Shown here piece by piece: positions 24,140-36,018 of a stretch of 64,000 bases of DNA. Under the pieces are notes generated by a model. The model saw nothing but the letters and a program-made list of their open reading frames with translations. It had not been told where the DNA came from and did not search any database. The stretch comes from Caenorhabditis elegans (Eukaryota; Nematoda; Chromadorea; Rhabditida; Rhabditidae): the NCBI RefSeq assembly GCF_000002985.6, contig NC_003282.8, forward strand, positions 15,252,001 through 15,316,000, written 5' to 3'. Both the position numbers and the translations under genes were made by a program. Each line of letters starts with the position of its first letter. Within the stretch, counting starts at the first letter, position 1.

Positions 24140-24930
24140 TGAAAAACCGCTGAAGGTATTTTGAGAATGCTAAAAAGTAAAAGCGAAGAGAAACCAACCA
24201 ATGGAAATGTGTTGAAAGTTTTTGTTTAGAAAATTTTGTGAAACGGTAATTTTAATTTAATTTTTTCTTACTTAAAATTTCCTAGAATATAGTTTTGAAA
24301 TGCCATTTAAATTAATATTTTAAGCATATAAATCCTCGGATTTTCTAAAATTTTCTAATCATATGATCTAATTGTTCAAAATATTTTATAAAGTTTAAAT
24401 TATTGATTTCAAATGAAAAATACCCAAAAATCCATGTTTCTTTTTTATCCTTTTTTTTCAAAAATAACAGACTTATTTAGACTTATGAAAAAAAACTTAT
24501 TAAAAAAAAACCATATTAAAAAATAGCTTTATTTCACATTTTATATCAATATTTTGAAACCGCTGAAGGTACTTTGAAAATGCTAAAAAGTGAAAGTGAA
24601 GAGAAAACAACTAATGGAAATGTGTTGAAAGTTTTTTTAGACGAAAAGTACCAAAGAAGCCAGATTTTCTTTATTTTCAAAAATTTCTTTTTTTTTGTCC
24701 TACGTATATTTAAAAACTACTGGAAACATTTTTATATTGAAGTTTTAATCAAAATTTCAGCTAACAAACTCATTTAGACTTATGACATTTAATATGTTAG
24801 TATTAAAAATAACGTTATTTCACATTTTATAACAATATATTGAAACCGCTGAAAGTACTTTGAAAATGCTAAAAAGTAAAAGAAGAGAAACCAACCAATG
24901 GAAATTTGTTGAAAGTTTTTATTTTGAACA
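24140..24930. repeat. Triplicated segment upstream of the GGCxC-repeat gene
   Basis: Three direct copies begin near 24144, 24558 and 24842. Each has ACCGCTGAA(G/A)GTA(C/T)TTTGA, a run with ATGCTAAAAAGT, then CAATGGAAATGTGTTGAAAG (with small changes). Spacing is about 415 and 285 bp. Confidence 0.75.
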
Positions 24931-26067
24931 TTTTGTGAAACAGTGATTTTAACTTTATTTTTCTTACTCTACATCATTTAGAATATAGCTTTGAAATCAA
25001 ATTAAAATTTATATTCAAAAATTAAATTTAACGAAAAACTTGTGACTTTTTTCATTCTACTTACAATTAGACCGTTTTTCCTTTATTAGTCTTTTATTAA
25101 AACAGGAAATACGGTAATTAAAAACTGTAAAAAACATGTTTATGCAGAAATTCTCGATTCAATTTTTTATTTATAGAAGCTGACGATTATTAAAATTGCA
25201 ACTTGAAGTTGTAAATCAAAAGTTTGAAACAGTACTATTTTTTCATTGGAATTGTGGAAAAGTTCAATTTTTGGAATTTTTTGAAAATAGAAAGGATGTT
25301 ATTAAAAACTGCATGAAACACATAATATTGGAATGGTAATTTTTTAAATTAAAATTGCGACGATGCTCAAGCTTCCCCTTTTTCCACCTCCGAAAAAAGA
25401 GTATAATTTTGGAAATCTGTTTAAAGACATTTGAAGAATGAATTATTTTCATTTTCAATCGAAAACGTATTTAAAAAGTATATGAAACAAGTTCCTACTG
25501 AAGGCTACAATAAAATTGAAAAATATATGTACTATTAATAATATCAACAAAATTTGAAAAAAAATTAATTAAATTTTAATATCGAGGTTTTGAAACTGTA
25601 AAAAGTGTTTTTATTGTGTGAAAAATGATATGAAAACGCCAAAAATAAATAAAAAAACCCCAGAAAAATACAAAAAAATTAATTTTAGTTTCCTCTTTCT
25701 ACAACATATACATATTCAAAAGCGTGGTTCATTTTTATTTTTCTTTTGTTTTTTTTTCTGATGTTGTTCTGAACTTTTGAATTCTGAATGAATTTTTTCT
25801 AATGAAATGTTTTATAAAACTTTTACTCAGAAACGTCAAAACAAAGACTTGATACTTCACATTCTAAAACATTAATTTGAAACGGTATTTTTTTTTCTAA
25901 ATTTGAGTTGTGGCAAAGTTCAAGTTGCTGAATTATTCGTTCTTTTCCCACGACTAATACCGTACAAATTCGCAATATGTTTCTGTTGAATTGAATTGAA
26001 TTTGAATTCTGTTGATTTAATTTTTGGTTCAAAACAATTTTCAATACAAACCGTGACTCACCACTGA

Positions 26068-26092
26068 CTAAACTAAACTAAACTAAACTAAA
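26068..26092. repeat. (CTAAA)5 microsatellite
   Basis: Five perfect CTAAA units, followed by a few extra A residues. Confidence 0.9.
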
Positions 26093-27983
26093 AATGTTTT
26101 AAAAACTTCCTGAAACAAGTTTCTATTGAAAAATTTTGCTTAAATTTTTAAAAAGTTCTAAAACACTCATCTAGTATTACCGGTAGTATTGTTAATTAAA
26201 AATCGAAATTTAGAAAATTTAAAGGAGAGTGTGAAAGATTTGGACTTGAACTTTTTGTTAATTTTATAAAAAAAATGCTTTCAATTTCCTAATGAAGTTT
26301 GGAGAAATCAATGGACCTAATGAACAAGTATTTGACTGCAAATCTTCTGAAAAATAATCCTCAAAACCAAAAGGTAGATTCTTTTGGACATTGATCAAAA
26401 GTAAATGAACGACATTCAAAAATTCATATATCACAATGTATTGAAACTGTAAATATTTTGTTTTTTTATACGTTGTAACGTTTCAGTTGATTACAAGGTT
26501 GTCCTGTATTAAGTGAGATTGATGAAACAGTGAATAAAATTTTGTATTATCTTAAAATTCAAATTAAGAATCTGAAATACATTTTGAATTATCTGAAATA
26601 AACTTTCTAAAAAATTCAAGGAAAAATCTATGTCAATTGCTGCAATTATAATGAAGTTTTAGTTTCAAAAAAAAGTGTCTTTAAAATGGAAATACTAAAG
26701 TTTCATTTTTAAAAATGTGAAAACAGTGCAATATTTGGTTTATTTTTTAAATCAATTTTATGAAATATCTCCATAATGTTTCAAGTAGTTTTCAAATAGA
26801 AGAAATTCGAACTATTTGCAATAATTTCCCATTTTTTAGATATGTTTAGATTTCATTTTTAGATAACTTTTCTGTTATTATTTACTTTGTTTCTGTAGAA
26901 AAAAGTTAAAAAACCTATATATTTAAGTTTTTGAAACAAAGGGGTTAGAAAAAAATATTTGTTTCTGTCTACTTGATCGTCACTATTTCAATTTTTAGAA
27001 ACAAAAAAAATTTATTTGAATCGGTAAATGAGTTTTAAACATGCCTTGATGGTTTATTGAAACGTTTTAAAAAAATTTTCAATTGCTTTAAAAAGTTTCT
27101 GTATTTTTTTCCAGTTTCACAATGTTCATTTATTCTGTGTTCAAAGTTACAGTTACTAACTTAAATAGATATACAGAATTGAGACACATTTATTTTTATA
27201 CATTGTAAATTTTTAATGCAACATCCCAAACTTTTTCCATACGTTTACGTAACATTCTCTTAAAACAGGCACATTTGGTTCCACTTTTTTATTGCAAAAA
27301 ATGAAAAGATTTGAGAAAAGTATAAGAAAACAATTTACAAAGATTAAAATTTTCAATAATTAAATTGAAAAAAATTGTTTCACCATGATGGTAAAACATT
27401 TTTCCTATATTTGAGCTCTACTGCATTCCGAATAAGCAGATCAAATATCAACTTAAAATATTCAAGTTTTAACAGACTCAACAAACAGTTTTTTGAGTTC
27501 AAGCCAGCACCCCATTAATCTCACTTTGATTGCAATCGGATGTACTTTTCAAAATCGCACTCACCACACTCATTTCGAATTCGATAAATTCATTTTCAGA
27601 ACTTCTTCATTTATACAATTAATAATTAGTTGCTTTAAAAACAACAAATAGAAACAAATTAAAACGGGATAATTCTTAATTTAAAAAAATTAGCACTGAA
27701 AATAATTTTCAACAATTAAAAAAAGTCGGTTAAAAAAATAATCGTTTTCAATATTGTGAGAAATTATCATCACATTTTCATAACATTGATGGATTTATTC
27801 ATTTTTTTCAAATGAAGATTATGTGATTGAGTTGTTCATAGTGAAAATTAAATGTTTCCTGTCTTAACACTTATAAACGATTGCTTTCTCGTTCGAATCC
27901 ACTGAATTTAGTTTTTTTTTTCTTAAATATCTAAAACAATAGGTTACATATTCTGCAATGCGTTTTTGTTTTTTTGATTTTTG

Positions 27984-28048
27984 ATTTGGAGAAATATGAA
28001 TTTTATACAATGTTTCTTACATTGTATAAAATTCATATTTCTCCAAAT
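27984..28048. repeat. Perfect 29-bp-arm hairpin
   Basis: The arm 27984-28012 is exactly complementary to 28020-28048, with the 7-nt loop TTTCTTA. The arms contain GAGAAATATGAATTTTATAC and its complement. There is no mismatch, which is striking for AT-rich intergenic DNA. A pairing block this perfect could come from a recent template switch, or be a small foldback element. Nothing shows that it is transcribed. Confidence 0.9.
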
Positions 28049-29770
28049 GTTTTTTTGCTGAAACAGTAGAATAATTTGAAAATTGAATTTTTTTTGTTAT
28101 CTTCCAATAGCATGTTGCTAGTTGCAACATCGTCCAAGTTAAACGCAAAAACGTGAATAGTTTCTATATTTATTGTTTAATTAATTTTCAATTTGAAAAC
28201 ATAGAACTGCAAACAAATTTGAATATATTTTTCTGCACTTTTAAATTATTTTTCATTTTTATTTCTCCATTTTTTTTCGGTTTCATTAACTTCATAAAAT
28301 TTTGATGAAATGTAATTTTGTATTCGGTGAATTAATTCGGTGTCTTTTTTCAATACTTGAACGTTTTTATTCAGCATCCCAATATTGCTCATCTGGTTTA
28401 CACCCTTCCAAATAAACTTGCACATCTGGTTCCAATTTATGGCAAAAGTTAGCAAAAAGCTTCCAAGACACTGGCAAAAAATTCCACAAAAAAGGGGTTT
28501 AAAACAAAAACTGTTGTTAAAATGTACATTTTGTAAATTGGGCAAAAAAACTATTTCAACACGCGTGCTAAGGACATACTAAAATTATACGAAAACTGAG
28601 AAAGCAATGAAAACCAAGTGAAACGGTTAATAGTTTTTGGTTAGATAAATTGAAGTTTTAAATAAAATTACTCGCTGATAAAAGAAAAAGTTAATTTTTA
28701 AAAAAAGTGTTTCAATATTGTGAGAAAAATACTTTTTTTGCTCGTTTCTATGTCTGCAGATGTTTAAATTGCGCAAAACAATTTAATTGTTCAAAAATAG
28801 GAAATGAAAAAAACTTGTCAACATTTTCTTTTACAGTGTGATATAAAATGTTCTGTTACAAAAACTTCATAATGAAATAGTTTTTTTTTGCACTTAAAGC
28901 TGGAATTTGAACGGAAAATACCCCTGTAATATAAAAAAAACTTACATAAATAATCTGAAACAGTAATTTTTGAAAACTGCATGTTTCAGTTTGTTTTTTA
29001 GTATGTCAAAGTTAAATTTGGCGTTCAAAATGAAGACACAATTTTTTAGGTAACAGTTTCACTAAACTTAAATAAATTGATAGAACCAAAAAAACCTTAC
29101 TCACGCAATAAATTTTATCGGAACAGAACACATATATCATACTACTGTAACAGGAAAAAAAATACACCAATCTTTAATCGGAAAATAGAAACGTTAAGAA
29201 GAATTTAATTCTAGTTAATTTCAATTGTTTTTGATTTTATAAAGTGTGTTGCAACAAACTAATAAATCAGTTGAAATTGTGAAAAATTTAGTACTTCATT
29301 TTTAAAATTTCGCATTCAATATTAATCAAAGAAATTTAAAATTCCCACTAAAGCAATTGTTCAACTTTCTAGCGTCAACTACGCTATGAAAAAATTCAGT
29401 TTTATAAATCAAAAAATGTTTTCTGTTTACGTAACATCCTCAGACGCACATTTGAATTCAATTTCCTAGGGCATCATTGTGAATAATGAAAAATTGAAAA
29501 CAACGCTTACTGAACGCTTAATGAAAGTCACAAAACAAAAACTGTTTTTTATGGTCAAGTACACCAGAAAATACTATTTAAAACATGCTAGCTTGTACGG
29601 AAGGTTATTTTAAAAAATGCAGAAATTGAGCAAAAGCTGTTTTTTTTTTCAAAAATTCAAAAGTACGGAAAACCCATATGAAGTGTTTTTTTTTCTTTTC
29701 TAAAACTGTTTCGTATGATCAAATATACCATAAAATACTAATTAAAACATGCTAGCTTGTACGTATTAAT

Positions 29771-31526
29771 CTGAAACAAATGGCAACATAGTTAGTGACC
29801 GCAGACCATTTTATGAAAATAGTGAAACATGTTGAGTATTTTTCTTTTCAAATTTTTGAAATTCTCTACCGTTTCCGACAGGTCTTAAAATAATGAACTT
29901 CTGAACATGATTTGTTTGAAATGAATAAATACAGGGCGGTCCTTTGAACAAATAGAAAACAATTGAAATTAAAATTTCACGAAGTTTTCAGAATGTTTCA
30001 GTTTGCCCAAAAATGTAGCAGCCGAACTTCGGTTTTCAGTTCCTTTTTAATTATTGCACATTTCTTAATTTTTTCAAAGTTTAATGATTAGATGTCTTCA
30101 TCAAAGTTTAGAAAAAAACCGATATCCTGACAAATAAAATACTAATCTTTTTTTTTCAATTCAAAATTTTATTTCAGTTTCAGAAATATTGTATCAAAAT
30201 TGTTTTAAATTAACATTTTTAGTCAACAAGTCAACAAATTGAAACGATTTTACTCAAAAAACAATGCTTTAAAGTTATGAAAAAATAGTTTTCCATGTAT
30301 GTTTCAACACATTTGTTCCGTTTTTCAAAATTAGTTTTGACTAAAACCTATTTTGACCGTTTATTTAGTTCTGACATGACATCTAGTATTGATTTAAATA
30401 ACTCTTGAAAGTGGAGTAACGAAATCTAAGACTGCGTTTTTCAAACCAAAAATGACAAAAAAATACTGAATTTTGTCTAAATTTTGAGACGTTTATTTTT
30501 GTCCGATCGTGTTTTTCTAAAATAATTTCGAATCTTTCCATTTAATGCATAAAAAAGTGGAACCAAATGTGGTTATTATAAGATAAATGTTGCGTATTGG
30601 AGATATTTTTCATGTTGCACCAAAAATTTTCATTTCTAAAAATAATATGTATACCGTACCTAGTGAGTAAATAAGTAAAAAATATAGTTTTTTAAGTAAA
30701 ATCGTTTCAAATACGTAAACACCGTTTTAAAGTATTTTTGTTCTAAAAGTTAAAAACTCGCACTGATGTTAATTTAAAACAATTTTGATACAATATTTCT
30801 GAAACTGAAATAAAATTTTGAATTGAAAAAAAAAGATTAGTATTTTATTTGTCAGGATATCGGTTTTTTTCTAAACTTTGATGAAGTCATCTAATCATTA
30901 AACTTTGAAAAAATTAAGAAATGTGCAATAATTAAAAAGGAACTGAAAACCGAAGTTCGGCTGCTACTTTTTTGGGCAAACTGAAACATTCTGAAAACTT
31001 CGTGAAATTTTAATTTCAATGATTTTCTATTTGCTCAAAGAACCGTCTTGTATTTATTTATATCAAACAAATCCCGTTCAGAAGTTTATTATTATGAGAT
31101 CTGTCGGAAACGGTAGAGAATTTTGAAATTTTGAAAAGAAAAATACTCAACATCTTTCCCTATTTTCATAAAATTGTCTACTATGTTGTCATCAAGGGTG
31201 TCAATGCCCCGTGAAAATTTCAAAAACGGGACAACGGGAATTCCCGTTTTTTTGAAAACACTCAAAAAACGGGACAAACTGGGCGGTTTAAAAAAAAGAG
31301 TGCATAGTTGGCGTAAATTTTAGTGTATTCGAGGCAAATTATAAAAAAAAAACTGCATTATAAACATTTTTATCGACTTTTTCAATATTAAACAGATATT
31401 TAAAAAGCCAAAAAATGAGGAAAATGTCCCGTTCCCGTGAAAATTTGAAAAACGGGACAACGGGACAACGGGAAAAACGGGAAACGGGAATTGACACCCT
31501 TCGTTGTCATTTGTTTCAAAGTAATA
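29771..31526. repeat. Long inverted repeat with nested MITE
   Basis: The left arm (about 29771-30218) and right arm (about 30758-31526) are diverged reverse complements. For example, ATCAAAGTTTAGAAAAAAAC near 30100 pairs with a block near 30870, and AAACCGATATCCTGACAAAT pairs with ATTTGTCAGGATATCGGTTT. The right arm is split by a 310-bp element at 31193-31502. The spacer of about 540 bp is AT-rich and non-coding. Arm ends are approximate, and no clear target-site duplication is seen. Confidence 0.8.
31193..31502. mobile_element. hAT-like MITE (non-autonomous DNA transposon)
   Basis: A 310-bp element starts CAAGGGTGTCAAT and ends ATTGACACCCTTC. It is flanked on both sides by GTTGTCAT (31185-31192 and 31503-31510), an 8-bp target-site duplication as made by hAT transposases. 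Subterminal sequence is rich in CGGGACAACGGGAA words in both halves. There is no coding capacity. It lies inside the right arm of the long inverted repeat and is therefore younger than it. Confidence 0.85.
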
Positions 31527-34500
31527 AATAAACTATTACAATTGAATTAATATTTTTCTAGTGGCTTGAAGAGTTGCAATACAATGAATTTAGTTACAAA
31601 AAACAAAATAAAATTTTTCAATTTCGTAATTGTTGTTTCCAACTCAATTTACTAACATAAGACTAGAAGACAACTTTAACAAGACGGATGTATCTATCAG
31701 AAACCAAGTACATTAATAATTGGGTTTACTGTTCTTTTCTAAGTTTATAATAAGTGGCGAAGCCCGGCAGATGTCGGATGCTGTGAAATTATTAAAGTTG
31801 GTGAAGCAAATATTCCTCAAAACAGCGGATTGTCTCATGCTACAATATTGCAACTAGAAAAATTAATACGGTTTCATTACGTTGTGATAAATTGTATCAA
31901 AATAAATGTGTACTGTGAACTTAGCTTTGCTCATTTCAAAATAAAATTCAGACACCGATTTTTTTACTGAAAAAGGAAACATGTTTCGAACTCAAGTGCT
32001 AGTTTTCGTTTAAATGCGTATTGCGTCTTGCGAAGAATGCAAAGAATCAGTGTGTCTCAAACATCTGAAAAATTTATAAAAAATCTCTGAAACAGTGAGC
32101 TTTTCTGGAATAGTTTTTGAGAAGATAATATTATGAAGATAATGATAACGAAAATAACGAAGATAATGAAGAGGTAATATTATGGACTGACTGAAACTGT
32201 AGCGTTCAATTCAAATAATTGTTTCTATTGGAAAAATGACCGTATCAATGCAAAATTTATATAAAACTTGAATACCAAAACTTAAAAAAAAACCCCTAAT
32301 TTGGCATTTGACAAAAAATCAAATTTTAATTTGACAAAATAATTTTTCTCATGGATTACTGTTACCTTATGTTTTAAAAATTACCGGAACTGTTTCGACA
32401 TGGTCATTAAACTACAATTAAATATTTTTGGTAATATGATTTCATCAGATGGTTCTAGAAATCTCAGAGATGGAATGTATTTTAATTAGTCTATTGAAGA
32501 TACATGCATTTAATATTTTAAATTTTTTATTCAAAATTATTAACTAATTCAATTTAGTTGTTCGTCAAATTTTTTCCTCTAAAATTTTTTATATAAACAT
32601 ATATAATAGTGGCACTGATGTGCAATAACTATGAACAGTACTTGTGATCTTATTGAAACAGACGTTGAAAAAAATTCAATTGATAGAAACATTAAATCGT
32701 GGAGGAAATTGGAAGAATATCGTAGTGATCAATGAATTTTTGAAGACACTGTTTATTTTTTGAGTAAAGCAAATTGAAACGTCTACAGAAAGACGGTTTT
32801 TTGAACGAAATTTCTTTCAAAGTAGTTCAAAAACACATTCGACCTTAAAAAATATTTTTGGCTCGTAAAAACGGTTTTGTAAGGCACCTTAAGATATACT
32901 ATCTAATATACTTATACACTATCGAGTCCAAGCATGTGAATATTATCATCAGTTAATTGAGAACTTTACTAACTGTCTGAAACAGTAATTGATTTTTAAG
33001 GATTAAATTACAGTTTTAAAAACAAATTTGTTGTAACTTGGATTTCTTCGTAGTATACTTTTTTATAAAGCAACTAATTACGTTAACTCAAATAAATTTT
33101 GATAAAGAAATACTGAAACTGTAAATACTCCGCGCTGAATTTTTTGTATAACTGTGCACACTTTCAAACATTATTCCTGCAACAAAAATTTAATTTAAAC
33201 TTAAATATGGACTTTTTCCAGTTTTTTATACAAAAAAACGGCTGAAAAAGTGGAAGACAATTTTTCATAGTTTTCACGAAACTCAGAGTAACTTTCAAAT
33301 CAGTTAACGACATAATTTGACATTTGACATTTGACAAATGGTTTGCTATTCATTTTATCATTTGATATTTATATGTTTCTTTTAAATTAATTAATCGAAA
33401 ATGTTAACGATTTTTTGGAAAATATAAGGTGATTTGTAAATTTAAATGGGTTGTATATAGAAATTCTGTTTAAAAAACTGGACAACTTTACTAGAAAATA
33501 TCTGAAGCCGCTGAAATTTTTCTGTATTGAAATATTTTTGTTGGTCGAGTTTTGCGGAATTTATTTTTTTCTCTTTTTGCGAAATTGAAACTTTTTCAAT
33601 TCTAAATAAATGGGAATTGTTGTCAGTTTGAATTGTGCTCTTTATGAAAATTCTGAAACTGAGATAAATTTTTGATTTAAAAAAACTTTTTTCCGATTTT
33701 CATGTAGCTATTCGATTTTTAAAAACAAGAAAAGTTCTGCAAAAACAACATCACCTAAAATTAAACAAGCTGAAATATTTTCTCATATTCTAATTAATTG
33801 ACAAAACCCTGGATCTAAGAAGTAAATAAGAGATATCAAAATTATTTTAAACAAAAAAATCCAAAAATATTTTTTTCACACCAAATTTAATTTTATTGTT
33901 TAAATATTTAAGACCTGGCAAACATATTCGAGAAATTTTCAATTTCGATATTCTCCAAATCAAATGATGCCACAAAAGAGGTCGGGTTGCATTTTTCACA
34001 ATTAATTTTATACTGTAAGTTAGGAAAAAATATTCTGTTTCACGATGCGATTATAGCATGATTGCTACAATCTTTGTTCATTCTTAGCATGTAACCGTAT
34101 CAGGTAAAAATAAGTTGGTAATGAGTGGCGGGAGTGATGTGAACTATATAAGTTAATCCAAAACAAAATGTTTTCACAAAGATTTACTGTGAAGATCGGC
34201 TGTTTTACTGTGTTTTGCAAGAAAACTAGTTCACCTTCTTGAAAAATATTAATGCTAAAGCTAATTAATCAAAGATTTTATTAGTTTGATGAAACACGCC
34301 AGATTTAGTAATTTTGCGAAAATGAAATTTTTACACATGAAATCTGAATTCAATTCCAGTTTCTAGAAATTCAAAAATAAATTGATTGATTTTTCCGTTT
34401 TGCTTTTTTTCCTTTGTATTGCTGGTAAGACATTCTGAAAAAAGAAACAGAAAACAACCGGCTTTTTTTAAATATTTACCAAGTTTTTACTCATGGACTC

Positions 34501-34799
34501 CGGTGGATGTAGTACATATATTAAAAAATTACAGATACTGTGGTATTTAGAAACAAGTTGAAACAATTTATGTGCAAAATTAAATTTTTTGTATTTTTTA
34601 GAATAATGTTTTACGAATGAATTAAGATTGGCGGAGTTTTTTTTTTCAAAATTCGCATTTTTAAAAAATCGCATTTTAAAAATTTGATATTAAAAAAAAT
34701 TGCGTCTGAACTAGCATACTAATACTGTCAACGTAAATGGTATTTTTTTTCTAATGTACAAATACGGTTAGTAAATATTGGTTTTTTGACTCAAATGGA

Positions 34800-34811
34800 G
34801 GGGGGGGGGGG
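34800..34811. repeat. G12 homopolymer
   Basis: Twelve consecutive G residues on the plus strand, in strongly AT-rich DNA. Tracts like this can form G-quadruplexes. In C. elegans, long G/C tracts are known to be deletion-prone when the DOG-1 (FANCJ) helicase is absent. Confidence 0.85.
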
Positions 34812-36018
34812 AGAACAAATGGCCCACAATTTTAATTTCATCAAAAATATATCTATCACTGATTTCTGTTTTCTGCAGTAATCGGTCTGAAAACCCAAAC
34901 TTGTGAATTAACTTTTCAAATAAAAAATTTACTGTATCACATGTCAGATATAAATATCTAACAGTTTTGGTAAGTGCTACTGGTTGTGAAATTGAAAAAA
35001 AAACTTTGATAGAAAGGACAGAAGGGCTAATAGAAGGGAAAGGAACATAAAAGGCATCTTCAATAAACTAATCCTATTCATGGTTGATTTATTGAAACAT
35101 CGAAACAGTGGATTGTTGGTTTACTCATTATTAACCTTTCCCCCATTTTTTCCCAATAAATGTGTTGTAATTTCTATTTGAAAAAAAAATTATCCGTATA
35201 GATCAAACATCGAACACAATTGTCAATCCTTACGATAAAGCATCCAAATCAAGAATTTATCAAAATATACTTTTTAAAAACCAGTTTATATATTTTAAAA
35301 GTTGATTTTCAGTTTTCACTATCACTTTTTTAAGTCCATAAAAATTTTTAATGTAAAATGTACAACAATACTCTCTGAATTTCTCAAAAACCCCATATAA
35401 GAAGCAGCTTCCCAAGACTGCTAATTTTGTGCTGTTTCAACTTTTTCATAAATGAAACAGTTTTTTTTTCATAATTTACTCTATGCTTCCTTTTAGCAAT
35501 TTAATTTGTTTTTGGCTTAAAAATCTTTTTAAAAATTAACTTTATTAGATTACTGTGCAAATGAGTAGCATTTATATAATGTTAGAATTTTTCTTTAAAA
35601 TTAATATAAAATTAACTAATTATTAAAATTTCTGAAATAATCTGTTTCAAATTCTTCATGAAGGTCAGCTAAGTTACAATGTTTCTATTCAATGTTTCAA
35701 ATCCTTCATCATAAATTTTATTTTCAACGTTCACTTTTAATAATTTCCATATTATCTTTTGAAAAAAAAAACTTTTTTGGTGTTCTGCATCAATCAAAAA
35801 GCCACAATCAAGAACGTTACACTGATTTTAGAGTAAAACCAACAGACCGAACTAACTTTTCACACTTTTAGCTTACTAATTAGATGTAAAAATGAGCATA
35901 AACTTGAGATCAAAATTTTAAAAATGTTACCATAAGTTTACTGTTTCAATGTCGGCATAAACTGAAACATTTTCAATTTTTTTACTTTTCTTGACTCGAA
36001 TTCTTCCAATTTTAGAAC

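Larger units (their letters stand above)
24931..36018. other. 11-kb gene desert
   Basis: No coding sequence with recognisable domains or good splice structure is seen on either strand. The region holds (CTAAA)5 at 26068-26092, a perfect hairpin at 27984-28048, a local direct duplication near 29539-29600 and 29704-29763 (ending ACATGCTAGCTTGTACG), a long inverted repeat at 29771-31526 with a nested MITE, a foldback half-site near 31764, and a G12 tract at 34800. TGAAACAGT-type words recur throughout. Confidence 0.6.
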
